Shown here: positions 50,975 to 59,069 of the stretch, in pieces | Layout of the letters: each line of letters starts with the position of its first letter | How positions within the stretch are numbered: position 1 is the first letter of the stretch | DNA from: Streptomyces sp. WM4235 | Lineage (GTDB): Bacteria > Actinomycetota > Actinomycetes > Streptomycetales > Streptomycetaceae | Length of the DNA: 64,000 nt | Direction: 5' to 3' | NCBI RefSeq assembly: GCF_001279725.1 | Contig: NZ_LGDE01000227.1 | Span: 1-64,000 of the forward strand | Notes under the pieces: generated by a model | The model's input: the letters and a program-made list of their open reading frames with translations, nothing else | Told to the model about the DNA's origin: nothing | Databases searched by the model: none | Position numbers and translations under genes: made by a program

Positions 50975-51805
50975 TCAGAGGCGGGCCTGTGAGCCGTTGA
51001 GTTCCACGAAGCCCAACAACTGCCTCAGTGCGGCGAAGCTCGTGATGACCCGGCCGAGGATGTTGATCGAAGCCGGGCGGCCGTGCCGCAGGTTGTAGGC
51101 GAACTGGGAGATGGCCCCCCACTGGTTCTCCAGCCCCGCGTAGCCGTCGCCCAGCGCGCTCGCCTGGTGGCTGATGATGTTGCCGTAGACGCGGTTGAGG
51201 ATCGGCGCGAAGCGCGCGGACTCCGAGAAGATCTGGGTGGCGACGAGCAGGGCGCGGCCGACGTTGTCGTTGTACGAGGTGACGTTGTTCAGCTGCCGCA
51301 TGGCGTTGTACATGCTGTTGGGGGTGAACACGAGGTTCTGCCTGTCGTTGCCGCCGGGGAGGCTGTTGTAGTTGCCTGTGTTCGGCATGAACCGGGCCGA
51401 CACCCCCAGGGCCTGCTGGAACTGCTGCTCGCGGTCGTGGAAGGCCCAGTGCGTGTTGCTCCGGGGCGAGTAGAAGCCGGCGACGTAGAGGTTGTCGGCC
51501 CAGATGTAGACCGAGGCGACGTGCTCGTTGTTCGTGTCGAGCACCCTGACCTGGATGAGACGGCCGGCCTCGGTGGTCGTCTGCGTGACGTTCTCCTCCT
51601 CCGTGGGTTCACCGTAGGAATGCCGATGGATCTCGTCCATCAATCGGTAATAGCGGGTGGCGTGTTCCGCTCCGCCATCGGTGATCCTGGAGACATTCCA
51701 GTCGATGACCGAATAGTTCGTCGCGGATGCCGTACCGCTCAGTGCGGTGACCAGCCCCATGGCCATGGCAAGCGACAGGAACGCGGAGCACAATCTCTTG
51801 AGCAT
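50975..51805 (-). CDS. Secreted ribosome-inactivating protein (ricin A-chain fold)
   Basis: A 276-aa exported protein: signal peptide MLKRLCSAFLSLAMAMGLVT with cleavage near ASA-TNY. The mature part has the RIP N-glycosidase core. Tyr107 lies in NLYVAGFY, Glu195 and Arg198 in QIFSESARFAPI and Trp229 in ENQWGAIS. The Glu-Arg (3) and Glu-Trp (34) spacings equal those of ricin A (Glu177, Arg180, Trp211). Such enzymes remove one adenine from the sarcin-ricin loop of 28S rRNA. Secretion suggests a weapon against eukaryotes. There is no lectin B chain, so uptake is unclear. ATG 51805 follows AAGGGAAAC. Confidence 0.88.
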   Translation of the reverse strand: MLKRLCSAFLSLAMAMGLVTALSGTASATNYSVIDWNVSRITDGGAEHATRYYRLMDEIHRHSYGEPTEEENVTQTTTEAGRLIQVRVLDTNNEHVASVYIWADNLYVAGFYSPRSNTHWAFHDREQQFQQALGVSARFMPNTGNYNSLPGGNDRQNLVFTPNSMYNAMRQLNNVTSYNDNVGRALLVATQIFSESARFAPILNRVYGNIISHQASALGDGYAGLENQWGAISQFAYNLRHGRPASINILGRVITSFAALRQLLGFVELNGSQARL

Positions 51806-52250
51806 GTTTCCCTTCTCTCCCGGCACGGAAATGCGGGATCGAGGATGGATGACGGTTTCCCGAGCACGTGAGTGACGATCGCCCCGGGAACGAAGAACGT
51901 ACGAGTTCCCCCGGCTTCCGCGTTTCCACCGCGTGCACGCCTCCTTGACCCTCGGCGCACGGCGTCGGGCCGGTCTCGATCGGCGGCGGCCGCGCGTACA
52001 CCGATTCGGAGGGTCGCATTCCGAATCAAGGGCGAATTCAGGCAACGCCGGCTGATTCCCATCGGGTCGAACTCATCGCCGCCGCCGAGGCATGCCGTGC
52101 GATCACCCGCCCCCACCTCCCGGATATCACGGCATCCGTGATGCGGTGATAGAAAAGGATCTTGGCTCTCGCTTCCGAGTACGCCGTCCTCATCCAGCGC
52201 TGTCCGGAAGCAGTAATTCCGCACCACCACAGGAAGGTCCAGGGCAGACG
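51806..52250. other. 445-bp divergent intergenic region
   Basis: Lies between the RIP gene (minus) and the biosynthetic operon (plus). It is less GC-rich than its surroundings, with AT patches such as TGATAGAAAAGGATCTT near 52145. It must hold the promoters of both units. No RNA gene or long inverted repeat was seen; short open frames here have no ribosome sites. Confidence 0.6.
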
Positions 52251-52820
52251 ATGTATGCGCGCCCCGACGAGGTCCGTCACCTGCACACGCTCGGTCCCCA
52301 CGGCACCAATCTGGAAGCCGCCTCCCACGAATGGTTCCGCAGACGAGGTGTCGAGGGAACGGTCGAACTCCACGCCTCGATCGAGTCCGCGTTGGAGGCC
52401 GTGCCCGACGACGGACGGCACGCGTTGACCGCCTGCGCCGTCTATCCGGCGCTGCACACCCTGGTCTTCTCCAACCTGCACCGACTCCACATGATCGACA
52501 GCTTCGTGATGCCGACCCACAACATGGTGCTCGCCAGCAGCGGCACCCGGGACCCGGCGACCGTCGCCTCCCACCCCGCACCCAAGGGACTCGTCCCCGA
52601 ACCCGCCCGGATCCGCGAGGTGCTGAGCAACTCGCAGGCGGCCATCGACTGCGCCGAGGGGCTCGTCGACGGCTGCATCACCACCATCGTGGCCGCCGAG
52701 CGGCACGGGCTGCGGGTCCTGCGGGACTTCGGCCCGGTGCCGATGGTCTTCACCGTCCACCAGGTACTGACCGTCCGCGCCGAGGGCGAGCGGCCGCTCG
52801 CCGTGGGGGCCGCCCGATGA
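52251..52820 (+). CDS. BacA-like prephenate decarboxylase / dehydratase-fold protein
   Basis: A 189-aa enzyme of the prephenate-dehydratase-like fold. It starts LHTLGPHGTNLEAASHEW, like the TLGPxGTxxE opening of the family. It continues with FVMPTHNMVLASSG and EVLSNSQAAIDCAEGLVDGC. It lacks an ACT domain, as do the bacilysin enzyme BacA and related prephenate decarboxylases, which make dihydro-hydroxyphenylpyruvate. First gene of a five-gene operon with ligase, aminotransferase and exporter, which favours a BacA role over ordinary Phe synthesis. ATG at 52251 has AGGG 6 nt upstream. Confidence 0.82.
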   Translation: MYARPDEVRHLHTLGPHGTNLEAASHEWFRRRGVEGTVELHASIESALEAVPDDGRHALTACAVYPALHTLVFSNLHRLHMIDSFVMPTHNMVLASSGTRDPATVASHPAPKGLVPEPARIREVLSNSQAAIDCAEGLVDGCITTIVAAERHGLRVLRDFGPVPMVFTVHQVLTVRAEGERPLAVGAAR

Positions 52821-54106
52821 GCACCGGAGACTTCACCTCCGCGACCGCACCCGTACCGGCGGACCTCCTGGCCGAGGCCGACCTGTTGACGGATGTGCTC
52901 ATCCCGATGGTGAATCGTTTCCGCGACCGTCAGCGGGACGACGGCACCGTCGCCGATCCCACCCCCGACGACGCCGAACTGCTGGGCCGGATACGCGACG
53001 AGGCGACATCCTGGTACCACCGTCACGGACTCGACGGACAGGCCGACGCACTGGTGGCGGACGTCGACGGCTGGCTGGCGGCCGGTCTCGACTCCCGCCC
53101 CCACTTCGCCCGTTCCCGGGACGCCCTGCGAGTCCCCGCCGACGGCGAGCCGGTCTTCTTCCTCGCCCCCTTGCAGAGCACCAACAGCGCCCCGCCCGTC
53201 GGCAAGCGCCTCGACTGCTTCCTCGCCCTACGCAAGGAGCCCGACGCCCTGGCGGGCATGGCGGCGGACTTCCCGCACCCGAAGAACAACTGCCAGTCCC
53301 TCGTGCTCGTCACCGGAAGCGCCGGCTTCGCCCGGGGTTCCTGCCTCGTCTTCTTCCCGGAGAACGTCGCGGCGCACGACAAGGTGACCGACCAGCCGTA
53401 CGCCATGTTCTTCTACAACAAGATGCGGAAGATCCACGAGACGTACGCGCTGCCCGCCGCCGCGGCCGTGCTCACGCCGGACTCGCTGCCGGGCGCCTCC
53501 GGCGGCCTCGCCGCCGACGTGTGCTTCGAGGCCCGCGCCATCTGGGGCTACCTCCACGACTCGATGCACTACCAGGGCCTGTGGCCGTTCGACGAGAACA
53601 TCTCCCTGAAGATGAACTGGTTCGTCGGCCTCCTGGAGGAGATCAAGGTCGACGCGAAGACCGTGCTCGCCTGCGCCGACAGCGGCCTCGTCCCCTTCGC
53701 CGAGCAGCAGATCGACATGATCCTGCTGGAACGGGTGTTCCGTTACCCGCAGGCGGACGACGCCACCCGCAATTTCGATTCCGGCACGGGTGTGTTCCTC
53801 TACTCCTGGTTCCGCGAGCACGAGGCGCTCGTCGGATCGCCCGCCGACGGCGGGCTGCTGCGGTTCGACCGCGCCAGGGCCCTGGAGGCCCTGCGCGCGT
53901 TCGTGACGCGTGTGGAGAAGCTGGAGGCAGAAGTGACCGATGACGACGAGTACCGCGCCGCCGCCAAGGAGTTCGTGCGCCGGTACCTTCCCGAGGGCGA
54001 GCCCCGGCAGCGGTTCTCCTTCACCGCGGACCAGCTCGTACTGCGCCGGGCCAAGAGCGACCTGGACCGCCTGCCACCGCTCGAATTCGCGCGGGCGGGG
54101 TGGTGA
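52817..54106 (+). CDS. DUF6421 family protein
   Basis: A 429-aa cytoplasmic protein. Segments ESxHF-like in the first half are absent; the central part contains NKMRKIHETYALPAA and IWGYLHDSMHYQGLWPFDEN, then LKMNWFVGLLEEIKVDAKT and IDMILLERVFRYP. The His/Glu/Asp-rich helices (HDSMHYQG; EEIKVD) could build a metal site, and the family (DUF6421) has no known reaction. It overlaps both neighbours by 4 nt, so it should catalyse or assist a step of the pathway. Confidence 0.82.
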   Translation: MSTGDFTSATAPVPADLLAEADLLTDVLIPMVNRFRDRQRDDGTVADPTPDDAELLGRIRDEATSWYHRHGLDGQADALVADVDGWLAAGLDSRPHFARSRDALRVPADGEPVFFLAPLQSTNSAPPVGKRLDCFLALRKEPDALAGMAADFPHPKNNCQSLVLVTGSAGFARGSCLVFFPENVAAHDKVTDQPYAMFFYNKMRKIHETYALPAAAAVLTPDSLPGASGGLAADVCFEARAIWGYLHDSMHYQGLWPFDENISLKMNWFVGLLEEIKVDAKTVLACADSGLVPFAEQQIDMILLERVFRYPQADDATRNFDSGTGVFLYSWFREHEALVGSPADGGLLRFDRARALEALRAFVTRVEKLEAEVTDDDEYRAAAKEFVRRYLPEGEPRQRFSFTADQLVLRRAKSDLDRLPPLEFARAGW

Positions 54107-55182
54107 CTTCCGCCCGGCCCGCTCCCGGGGGCGGGGACGGACGGCTGGTCGTGCCCGCCCTCGCGGCGTGCATGGTCCTCCTGCTCGCCGCGGGCTGGCT
54201 GCTCTCCGGCCACCTGGTGTCCGGCGTGCCCCCGCTCGCGGTGGCCGCGGGGCGGACCGCCACGGCCTTCGTCGTGATCATGGTGATCGCCTCGCTGACC
54301 CCGCGCGGTCGCGGCGGGGCCCGGACGGCCGCCGGCCGGCCCCGCGCCGTGGCGGTCCTCGCGTTCCTCGGCTTCTTCGCCTACTACTCGGGAACCCTGC
54401 TCGGCACCCGGTACGTGGGAGCCTCCCGCGTGGGACTGATCGTCTCGCTCCTGCCCTGCGTCACCTTCGTCATCGGCATCCTCGCGTTCCGCGAGCCGTC
54501 CTCGCGCCGCAAGGTCCTCGGGACGGTCCTCGCCGGCGCGGGCGCGATCGGCTTCCTGCTGGCCGACGGCGCGGCGAGCGCCGGGCCCGGCTCGGACGGC
54601 GGCGACGCCACCCTCCTCGCGGGGGGCGCGCTCGCCTTCGGCGGCACCCTCACCTACGCCCTGTACGGATACGTCTACCGGCAGCACATGTCCGACGTAC
54701 CGGCTCTCGCGGCCCTCCCCGCCGTCACCGGGGCCGGCACGCTCATGCTCGGCCTCACCGCGCTGCTGTTCGTACCGCTCGGCGGGGTCTCCGCCGCCGA
54801 CTGGGGCGGCGTCGCCGTGCTCGGCGCGGTCCTCACCGCCCCCGTCTTCCTCATCTCGCACGAACTGATCCTGCGCAAGGGGCCGTTGTTCACCTCCGCA
54901 CTGGGGCTGGTCGTTCCCTTCCTGGTGCGGCTCGGCGAATGGGGCCTGGGCACGGCCGCCGCGCCGGGCGCGCTCCCCGTCCTGCTCATCGTCGCGTCCG
55001 CGGCCGGTGTGTGGCTCACCGTCGGCGGTCGCCGGCGCGCGGGGGCCGCCGTACCCGCCCGCCCCCGCGCCGAGGGCGACTCCGGGACCGACACCGCGTC
55101 GCAGACCGAGTCCGAGAACGACAGACCCGATCACCGTGCCTCCGCCACGGCCGAGGCCCTCCCGCCAAGGAGCCCATCGTGA
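54103..55182 (+). CDS. EamA/DMT-superfamily transporter
   Basis: A 359-aa membrane protein with ten predicted helices in two EamA repeats. Examples are LAACMVLLLAAGWLLSGHLV, YYSGTLLGTRYVGASRVGLI, LAGGALAFGGTLTYALYGYV and PVFLISHELILRKGPLFTSA. The C-terminal tail is charged and low complexity. Likely exporter or self-resistance pump for the operon product, filling the place of BacE (a different family) in bacilysin clusters. GTG at 54103 (GTGA overlap); one more GTG directly before it. Confidence 0.87.
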   Translation: MTSARPAPGGGDGRLVVPALAACMVLLLAAGWLLSGHLVSGVPPLAVAAGRTATAFVVIMVIASLTPRGRGGARTAAGRPRAVAVLAFLGFFAYYSGTLLGTRYVGASRVGLIVSLLPCVTFVIGILAFREPSSRRKVLGTVLAGAGAIGFLLADGAASAGPGSDGGDATLLAGGALAFGGTLTYALYGYVYRQHMSDVPALAALPAVTGAGTLMLGLTALLFVPLGGVSAADWGGVAVLGAVLTAPVFLISHELILRKGPLFTSALGLVVPFLVRLGEWGLGTAAAPGALPVLLIVASAAGVWLTVGGRRRAGAAVPARPRAEGDSGTDTASQTESENDRPDHRASATAEALPPRSPS

Positions 55183-56465
55183 CCGCCTCCCGCCCGACTC
55201 TCGTCCTGCTCCACCAACGCGTCGGCCTGCCCTGGCTCTTCGACGCCGCGGTGCGCGCCGGCATCGACCTGATCCTCGTCCCGCGATCCGACGAGCGGGT
55301 GGACCCGGACCGACTGCCCCCGGCGGTCGTGGAGTTGCTGCCGCTCGACGTGGCCGGCGATCCGGCAGGCGCACTGAAGACCCTGCGCGAACGGCACCGG
55401 GCCACGCCCTTCGACGGCATCGTCACCCTCTACGACCCGTTCGTGCCGTTCGTCGCGGACGCCGCCGAACTCCTCGGTCTGCCCGGCATCGGCCCGACGG
55501 TCGCGCGCAACGCCCAGGACAAGCGGATCATGCGCGAGCGGCTCGCGGCGGCCGGTCTGAACGTGCCGCGCTTCGTGCGGCTCGACCCCGCCGACGATCC
55601 CGCCGCGACCGTCTCGGAGGCGGGCCTGACGTTCCCCGTCGTGGTCAAGCCCGCCCTCGGCATGTCCAGCCTCGGCGTGACCCGGGTCGACTCCGTCGAC
55701 GCGCTCGGCGAGGTCGTGACGGACGTACGCCGGGTGTCCGCGGGCACCGCCGACGGAGGCGCCGGGTTGATCGTCGAGGAGTACCTCGACGGACCCGAGT
55801 TCGCCGTCGAGTCGCTGGTCCACGAGGGCCGGGTGCAGGTCCTGTCCATCGGCTACAAGGGCGATCCCCGGGGCCCGTACTTCGAGGAGAGCGTCTACCG
55901 GGCGCCCGCCGCGCTGCCCGAGGCCGTCCGGGCCGATGTCGTGCGCGAGGTGATCGCCGCCCACACGGCCCTCGGCATCACCCTCGGCCCCACCCACACC
56001 GAACTGCGCCTGCGCGGCGGCTCCGCCCCGTACCTCCTGGAGATGGGGGCACGGATCGGTGGTTCCGGGGTGTCCCACTACATCGCGGAGAACGTCACCG
56101 GCGTCGACCTCGCCGCCGAGACGTTGCGCATCGCGGCCGGCCTGCCGCCGCTGCGCACCGTCGAACAGGGCTTCACCGAGCCCGTCGCCGCGTCCGCGAA
56201 CTACATCGTGCCGTGCGGCGGACACGGCACGATCACCGCCGTCCACGGCCTCGACGAAACCGAAGCGGATCCCAGGGTCGACCACGTCGTGCGGATGCTC
56301 GCTCCGGGCGACGTCGTCCGCCCTTACCCGGACTTCACCGGCTACCCGGCGTTCATCCTGTCCCGGCACGCCGACCTCACGGGGGCGGAGGAGTTCCACG
56401 GCCACCTGGAGCAGGCCATCCGCATCGACTACGCCCCCGCGACCCGCGAGGAGAACCCTTCGTGA
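55179..56465 (+). CDS. ATP-grasp carboxylate-amine ligase
   Basis: A 428-aa ligase. The N-domain (TLVLLHQRVGLPWLFDAAV) is a Rossmann-like start. The ATP-grasp motifs are FPVVVKPALGMSSLGV (ATP lysine and lid), GLIVEEYLDGPEFAVESLV and the Mg2+/ATP site YLLEMGARIGGSGVSHYI (E-x-G-x-R). This is the architecture of L-amino-acid ligases such as BacD that join two amino acids. GTG at 55179 follows AAGGAG and overlaps the exporter stop. It is the likely step that makes the peptide bond in this operon. Confidence 0.93.
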   Translation: MTASRPTLVLLHQRVGLPWLFDAAVRAGIDLILVPRSDERVDPDRLPPAVVELLPLDVAGDPAGALKTLRERHRATPFDGIVTLYDPFVPFVADAAELLGLPGIGPTVARNAQDKRIMRERLAAAGLNVPRFVRLDPADDPAATVSEAGLTFPVVVKPALGMSSLGVTRVDSVDALGEVVTDVRRVSAGTADGGAGLIVEEYLDGPEFAVESLVHEGRVQVLSIGYKGDPRGPYFEESVYRAPAALPEAVRADVVREVIAAHTALGITLGPTHTELRLRGGSAPYLLEMGARIGGSGVSHYIAENVTGVDLAAETLRIAAGLPPLRTVEQGFTEPVAASANYIVPCGGHGTITAVHGLDETEADPRVDHVVRMLAPGDVVRPYPDFTGYPAFILSRHADLTGAEEFHGHLEQAIRIDYAPATREENPS

Positions 56466-57337
56466 CCGCCCTCCCCTTCGACGACCGCGACGGCACCATC
56501 TGGCTGGACGGCCGGTTCGTGCCCTGGCGCGAGGCCCGGCTGCACGTCCTCAGCCACGGCCTGCACTACGGCGGAGCCGTCTTCGAGGGCGTGCGCGTCT
56601 ACGGCGGCCGAATGTTCAAGTCACTGGAGCACGCCGAGCGGCTGCGTTCCTCCGCCCGGGAGTTGAACTACTCGCTTCCCTACTCGGCGGACGAACTCGA
56701 CGCCGCGGCAAGGGAGGTCGTCCGCCGCGAGGGCATCGTCGACGGGTACGTCCGGCCCGTGGCCTGGCGGGGCAGCGAGCAGATCAGCGTCTCCGGGTCC
56801 GGCAGCACCCCGCACGTGGCCATCGCCGCCTGGGACTGGCCGCACGTCTTCTCCGCCGACGCGGCGCGTGCCGGTATCCGGCTGCGCACCTCGAAGTGGC
56901 GCCGGCCCGACCCCGCGACCGCTCCGGTCCGGGCCAAGGCAGCCTCCCTGTACAACATCTGCACGCTGGCCCGCGACGAGGCCGAGGCGGCGGGCTACGA
57001 CGACGCCCTGCTCCTCGACCTGCGCGGCGCCCTCGCGGAGGCCACCGGGGCCAACCTCTTCCTGGTGATCGACGGCGCCCTGCACACGCCGACTCCGGAC
57101 TCCTTCCTCGACGGCATCACCCGGCAGACGGTCATCGCCCTCGCCGCCGACCTGGGCATCGAGGTGGTCGAGCGCCGCGTCGAGCCCGGTGAACTCGACC
57201 GCGCCGAGGAGGTCTTCCTCACCGGCACGGCGTACGAGGTCCAGCCGGTCAGCGGCGTCGACGAGCGGACGTACCGGGTGGGCAAGGTAACCGCGGAACT
57301 GGCCGCGGCGTACGCGCGACTCGTCCGTTCCGACTAG
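56462..57337 (+). CDS. Class IV PLP aminotransferase (IlvE-like)
   Basis: A 291-aa enzyme of fold-type IV. It has HGLHYGGAVFEGVRVYGG near the start, the PLP lysine Lys159 in VRAKAASLYNICTLA, the EATGANLF phosphate/carboxylate motif and a closing FLTGTAYEVQPVSGVD. Related branched-chain and aromatic aminotransferases add the amino group to keto acids. In this operon it would convert the keto acid from the BacA-like step to an amino acid. GTGA overlap with the ligase stop; its own stop overlaps the facing acetyltransferase stop (CTAG). Confidence 0.93.
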   Translation: MTALPFDDRDGTIWLDGRFVPWREARLHVLSHGLHYGGAVFEGVRVYGGRMFKSLEHAERLRSSARELNYSLPYSADELDAAAREVVRREGIVDGYVRPVAWRGSEQISVSGSGSTPHVAIAAWDWPHVFSADAARAGIRLRTSKWRRPDPATAPVRAKAASLYNICTLARDEAEAAGYDDALLLDLRGALAEATGANLFLVIDGALHTPTPDSFLDGITRQTVIALAADLGIEVVERRVEPGELDRAEEVFLTGTAYEVQPVSGVDERTYRVGKVTAELAAAYARLVRSD

Positions 57338-57837
57338 GGCAACGAGCGGGTGAGCCAAGCCACTTCACCGGCGTCCTCGGTGGTGACGCGATCCCGCTCG
57401 AACCCGAGCTTCTCCAGGACACGGAGCGACGGTGCGTTCCATGTGCCGACCGTCGACCAGAGCCGCCTCCGCCCCGTCGCGATGGCGGCGTCGAGGACCG
57501 CGGCGGCCGCCTCGGTGGCGTAGCCCCGCCCGTGTACGCGCCGGCACAACTCGTAGGCGATCTCGGGCTCCTCGATGGTGGAGCGGCCGATGATCAACCC
57601 GCAGTAGCCGATGAAGTCGCCCTCGTCACGACGTTGGACGGGCAGCAGGGCGATCCCCGTGCTCGCCGTCGCGGCGAGCAGGTTCGCGATGGAGGTCCGT
57701 ATGTCCTCCACCGCGGGCGTCCCCTTGCCGCGTTCGGCGAGAAGGGCGGTGAACTCGGCGGCGTCGGACTCGGCCCACGGCCGCAGGATCAGCCGCTCGG
57801 TCTCAAGGTGGAAGGGCATCGTCTCGTATGGTGGCAT
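57334..57837 (-). CDS. GNAT acetyltransferase (RimJ/RimL-like)
   Basis: A 167-aa protein. It has the LETERLILRPWAESDAAEF start of RimJ/RimL-type enzymes, the CoA loop in AYELCRRVHGRGYATEAAAA and the closing WNAPSLRVLEKLGFERDR. It may acetylate ribosomal or other protein N-termini, or a small amine. ATG at 57837 (six codons after an alternative at 57855). It converges on the peptide operon with overlapping stops, so it is not part of that operon. Confidence 0.9.
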   Translation of the reverse strand: MPPYETMPFHLETERLILRPWAESDAAEFTALLAERGKGTPAVEDIRTSIANLLAATASTGIALLPVQRRDEGDFIGYCGLIIGRSTIEEPEIAYELCRRVHGRGYATEAAAAVLDAAIATGRRRLWSTVGTWNAPSLRVLEKLGFERDRVTTEDAGEVAWLTRSLP

Positions 57838-57924
57838 GCCCCCACTCTGCCTCACGGATCATCACGCACCACAGCCGGAGTGCGAGGTCGTCTCCCGGAT
57901 CTCCCTTGGCCCTGGTGGAGTCGT

Positions 57925-59019
57925 TCAGTGCGGGAACGCTGCGATCCGGGCGCGGTGGTGTTCACCGTCGGAGAGGAACGCCGCCAACGCCTCTCCCTGC
58001 TCGGCCACTTCGATGTGGTCCGCGCGGGAGAAACGGCGCAGCGGGGTGACCGTCACGGCGCCGTCCCGGACGGTCCACGTGGCGGAGACCCGGCCGTCCA
58101 GCAGTACGACGCGTTCTCCGGCGACCGACAGACCCCGGTGGGCGTCGTCGATGATCCGGCCGCGGTCGTGATGGCCGAGGATCGCATTGTCGAACGCCGG
58201 CAGGAACCGCACCGGAGCGGGCGTGTCGGGATGGGGCCGGGGCGCGTCGGGGAGGTCCAGGAGTTCCCGCCCCCGCTCGTCCCGGAAGGTGACCAGTTCC
58301 TCGCGCATCGCGGAGATCGCCGCCGGCAGGCCGGCGAGACCGCACCAGGCGCGCACGTCGGCCGAGGCCGCGGGACCGTACGCGGCGAGGGAGCGCCGTA
58401 CGAGCGCCTGCCCCACCGGATCGGAGGCGCCCCGGGAAGGAGGGTCGACCTCGCGCCCCAGCCAGGAGGAGAGCAGGACGTCGCGTACGCCCGCCTTCGT
58501 CCGCCAGAGTCCGCGCGGCGGCATCTGCGCCATGGGAAGCAGGGCGGCGACGAGCATCTCCCCCAGGGGCCGCGGCCCCGGCGTCGGCCGGCCGAGGGCC
58601 CGGGCGAGTTCGGTCATCGAGCGGGGTTCGCCGTCGGCCATCACCGCGCGGCCCGCCGCGGCGAGTTCGTCGAGGTCCGTCCCGGCGAAGTCGCCGCGGT
58701 AGGTACCCAGCACCCTCTGGCGCAGCATGGCGTCGTGGCGGGCGCGCCAGGCGAGGGCGTCGTCGGCCGTGACGAGGTGAACGGTGCGGCGCATGAGGTC
58801 GGTACGCACCACGGCCCGTCCGGTCAGCAGGTCGGAGAGCTCCGCGGGGGCGAACGCGTGCAGCCGCGACCAGAGCCCGACGAAGGGTTCCTGCGGTTCC
58901 TGGGCCTGGAGCCCGCAGAGGTGCGCGACGGCGTCGAGGGCCGGCACCCGGGCCCGGTCGAGCAGGAACTGACGGGCGAGTGTGGCACGGCCCAGGGCGC
59001 GGGTGTCGAGGACGGTCAT
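57925..59019 (-). CDS. AlkZ-like winged-helix DNA glycosylase family (HTH_42)
   Basis: A 364-aa protein of the HTH_42/DUF1006 family with three tandem winged helices. The catalytic QxQ motif is present in HLCGLQAQEPQEP. Others are RTVHLVTADDALAWRA, RGLWRTKAGVRDV, and a C-terminal LLDGRVSATWTVRDGAVTV wing. AlkZ (a Streptomyces member) unhooks DNA crosslinks or removes bulky alkyl bases for antibiotic self-protection; other members repair diverse adducts. ATG at 59019 begins MTVLDTRALGRATLARQ, which matches the family start. Confidence 0.9.
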   Translation of the reverse strand: MTVLDTRALGRATLARQFLLDRARVPALDAVAHLCGLQAQEPQEPFVGLWSRLHAFAPAELSDLLTGRAVVRTDLMRRTVHLVTADDALAWRARHDAMLRQRVLGTYRGDFAGTDLDELAAAGRAVMADGEPRSMTELARALGRPTPGPRPLGEMLVAALLPMAQMPPRGLWRTKAGVRDVLLSSWLGREVDPPSRGASDPVGQALVRRSLAAYGPAASADVRAWCGLAGLPAAISAMREELVTFRDERGRELLDLPDAPRPHPDTPAPVRFLPAFDNAILGHHDRGRIIDDAHRGLSVAGERVVLLDGRVSATWTVRDGAVTVTPLRRFSRADHIEVAEQGEALAAFLSDGEHHRARIAAFPH

Positions 59020-59069
59020 CGGGATCCCCCCGTCGGCGGGACGCCGGTCCGGTTCTCCTCGCGCGGGGC

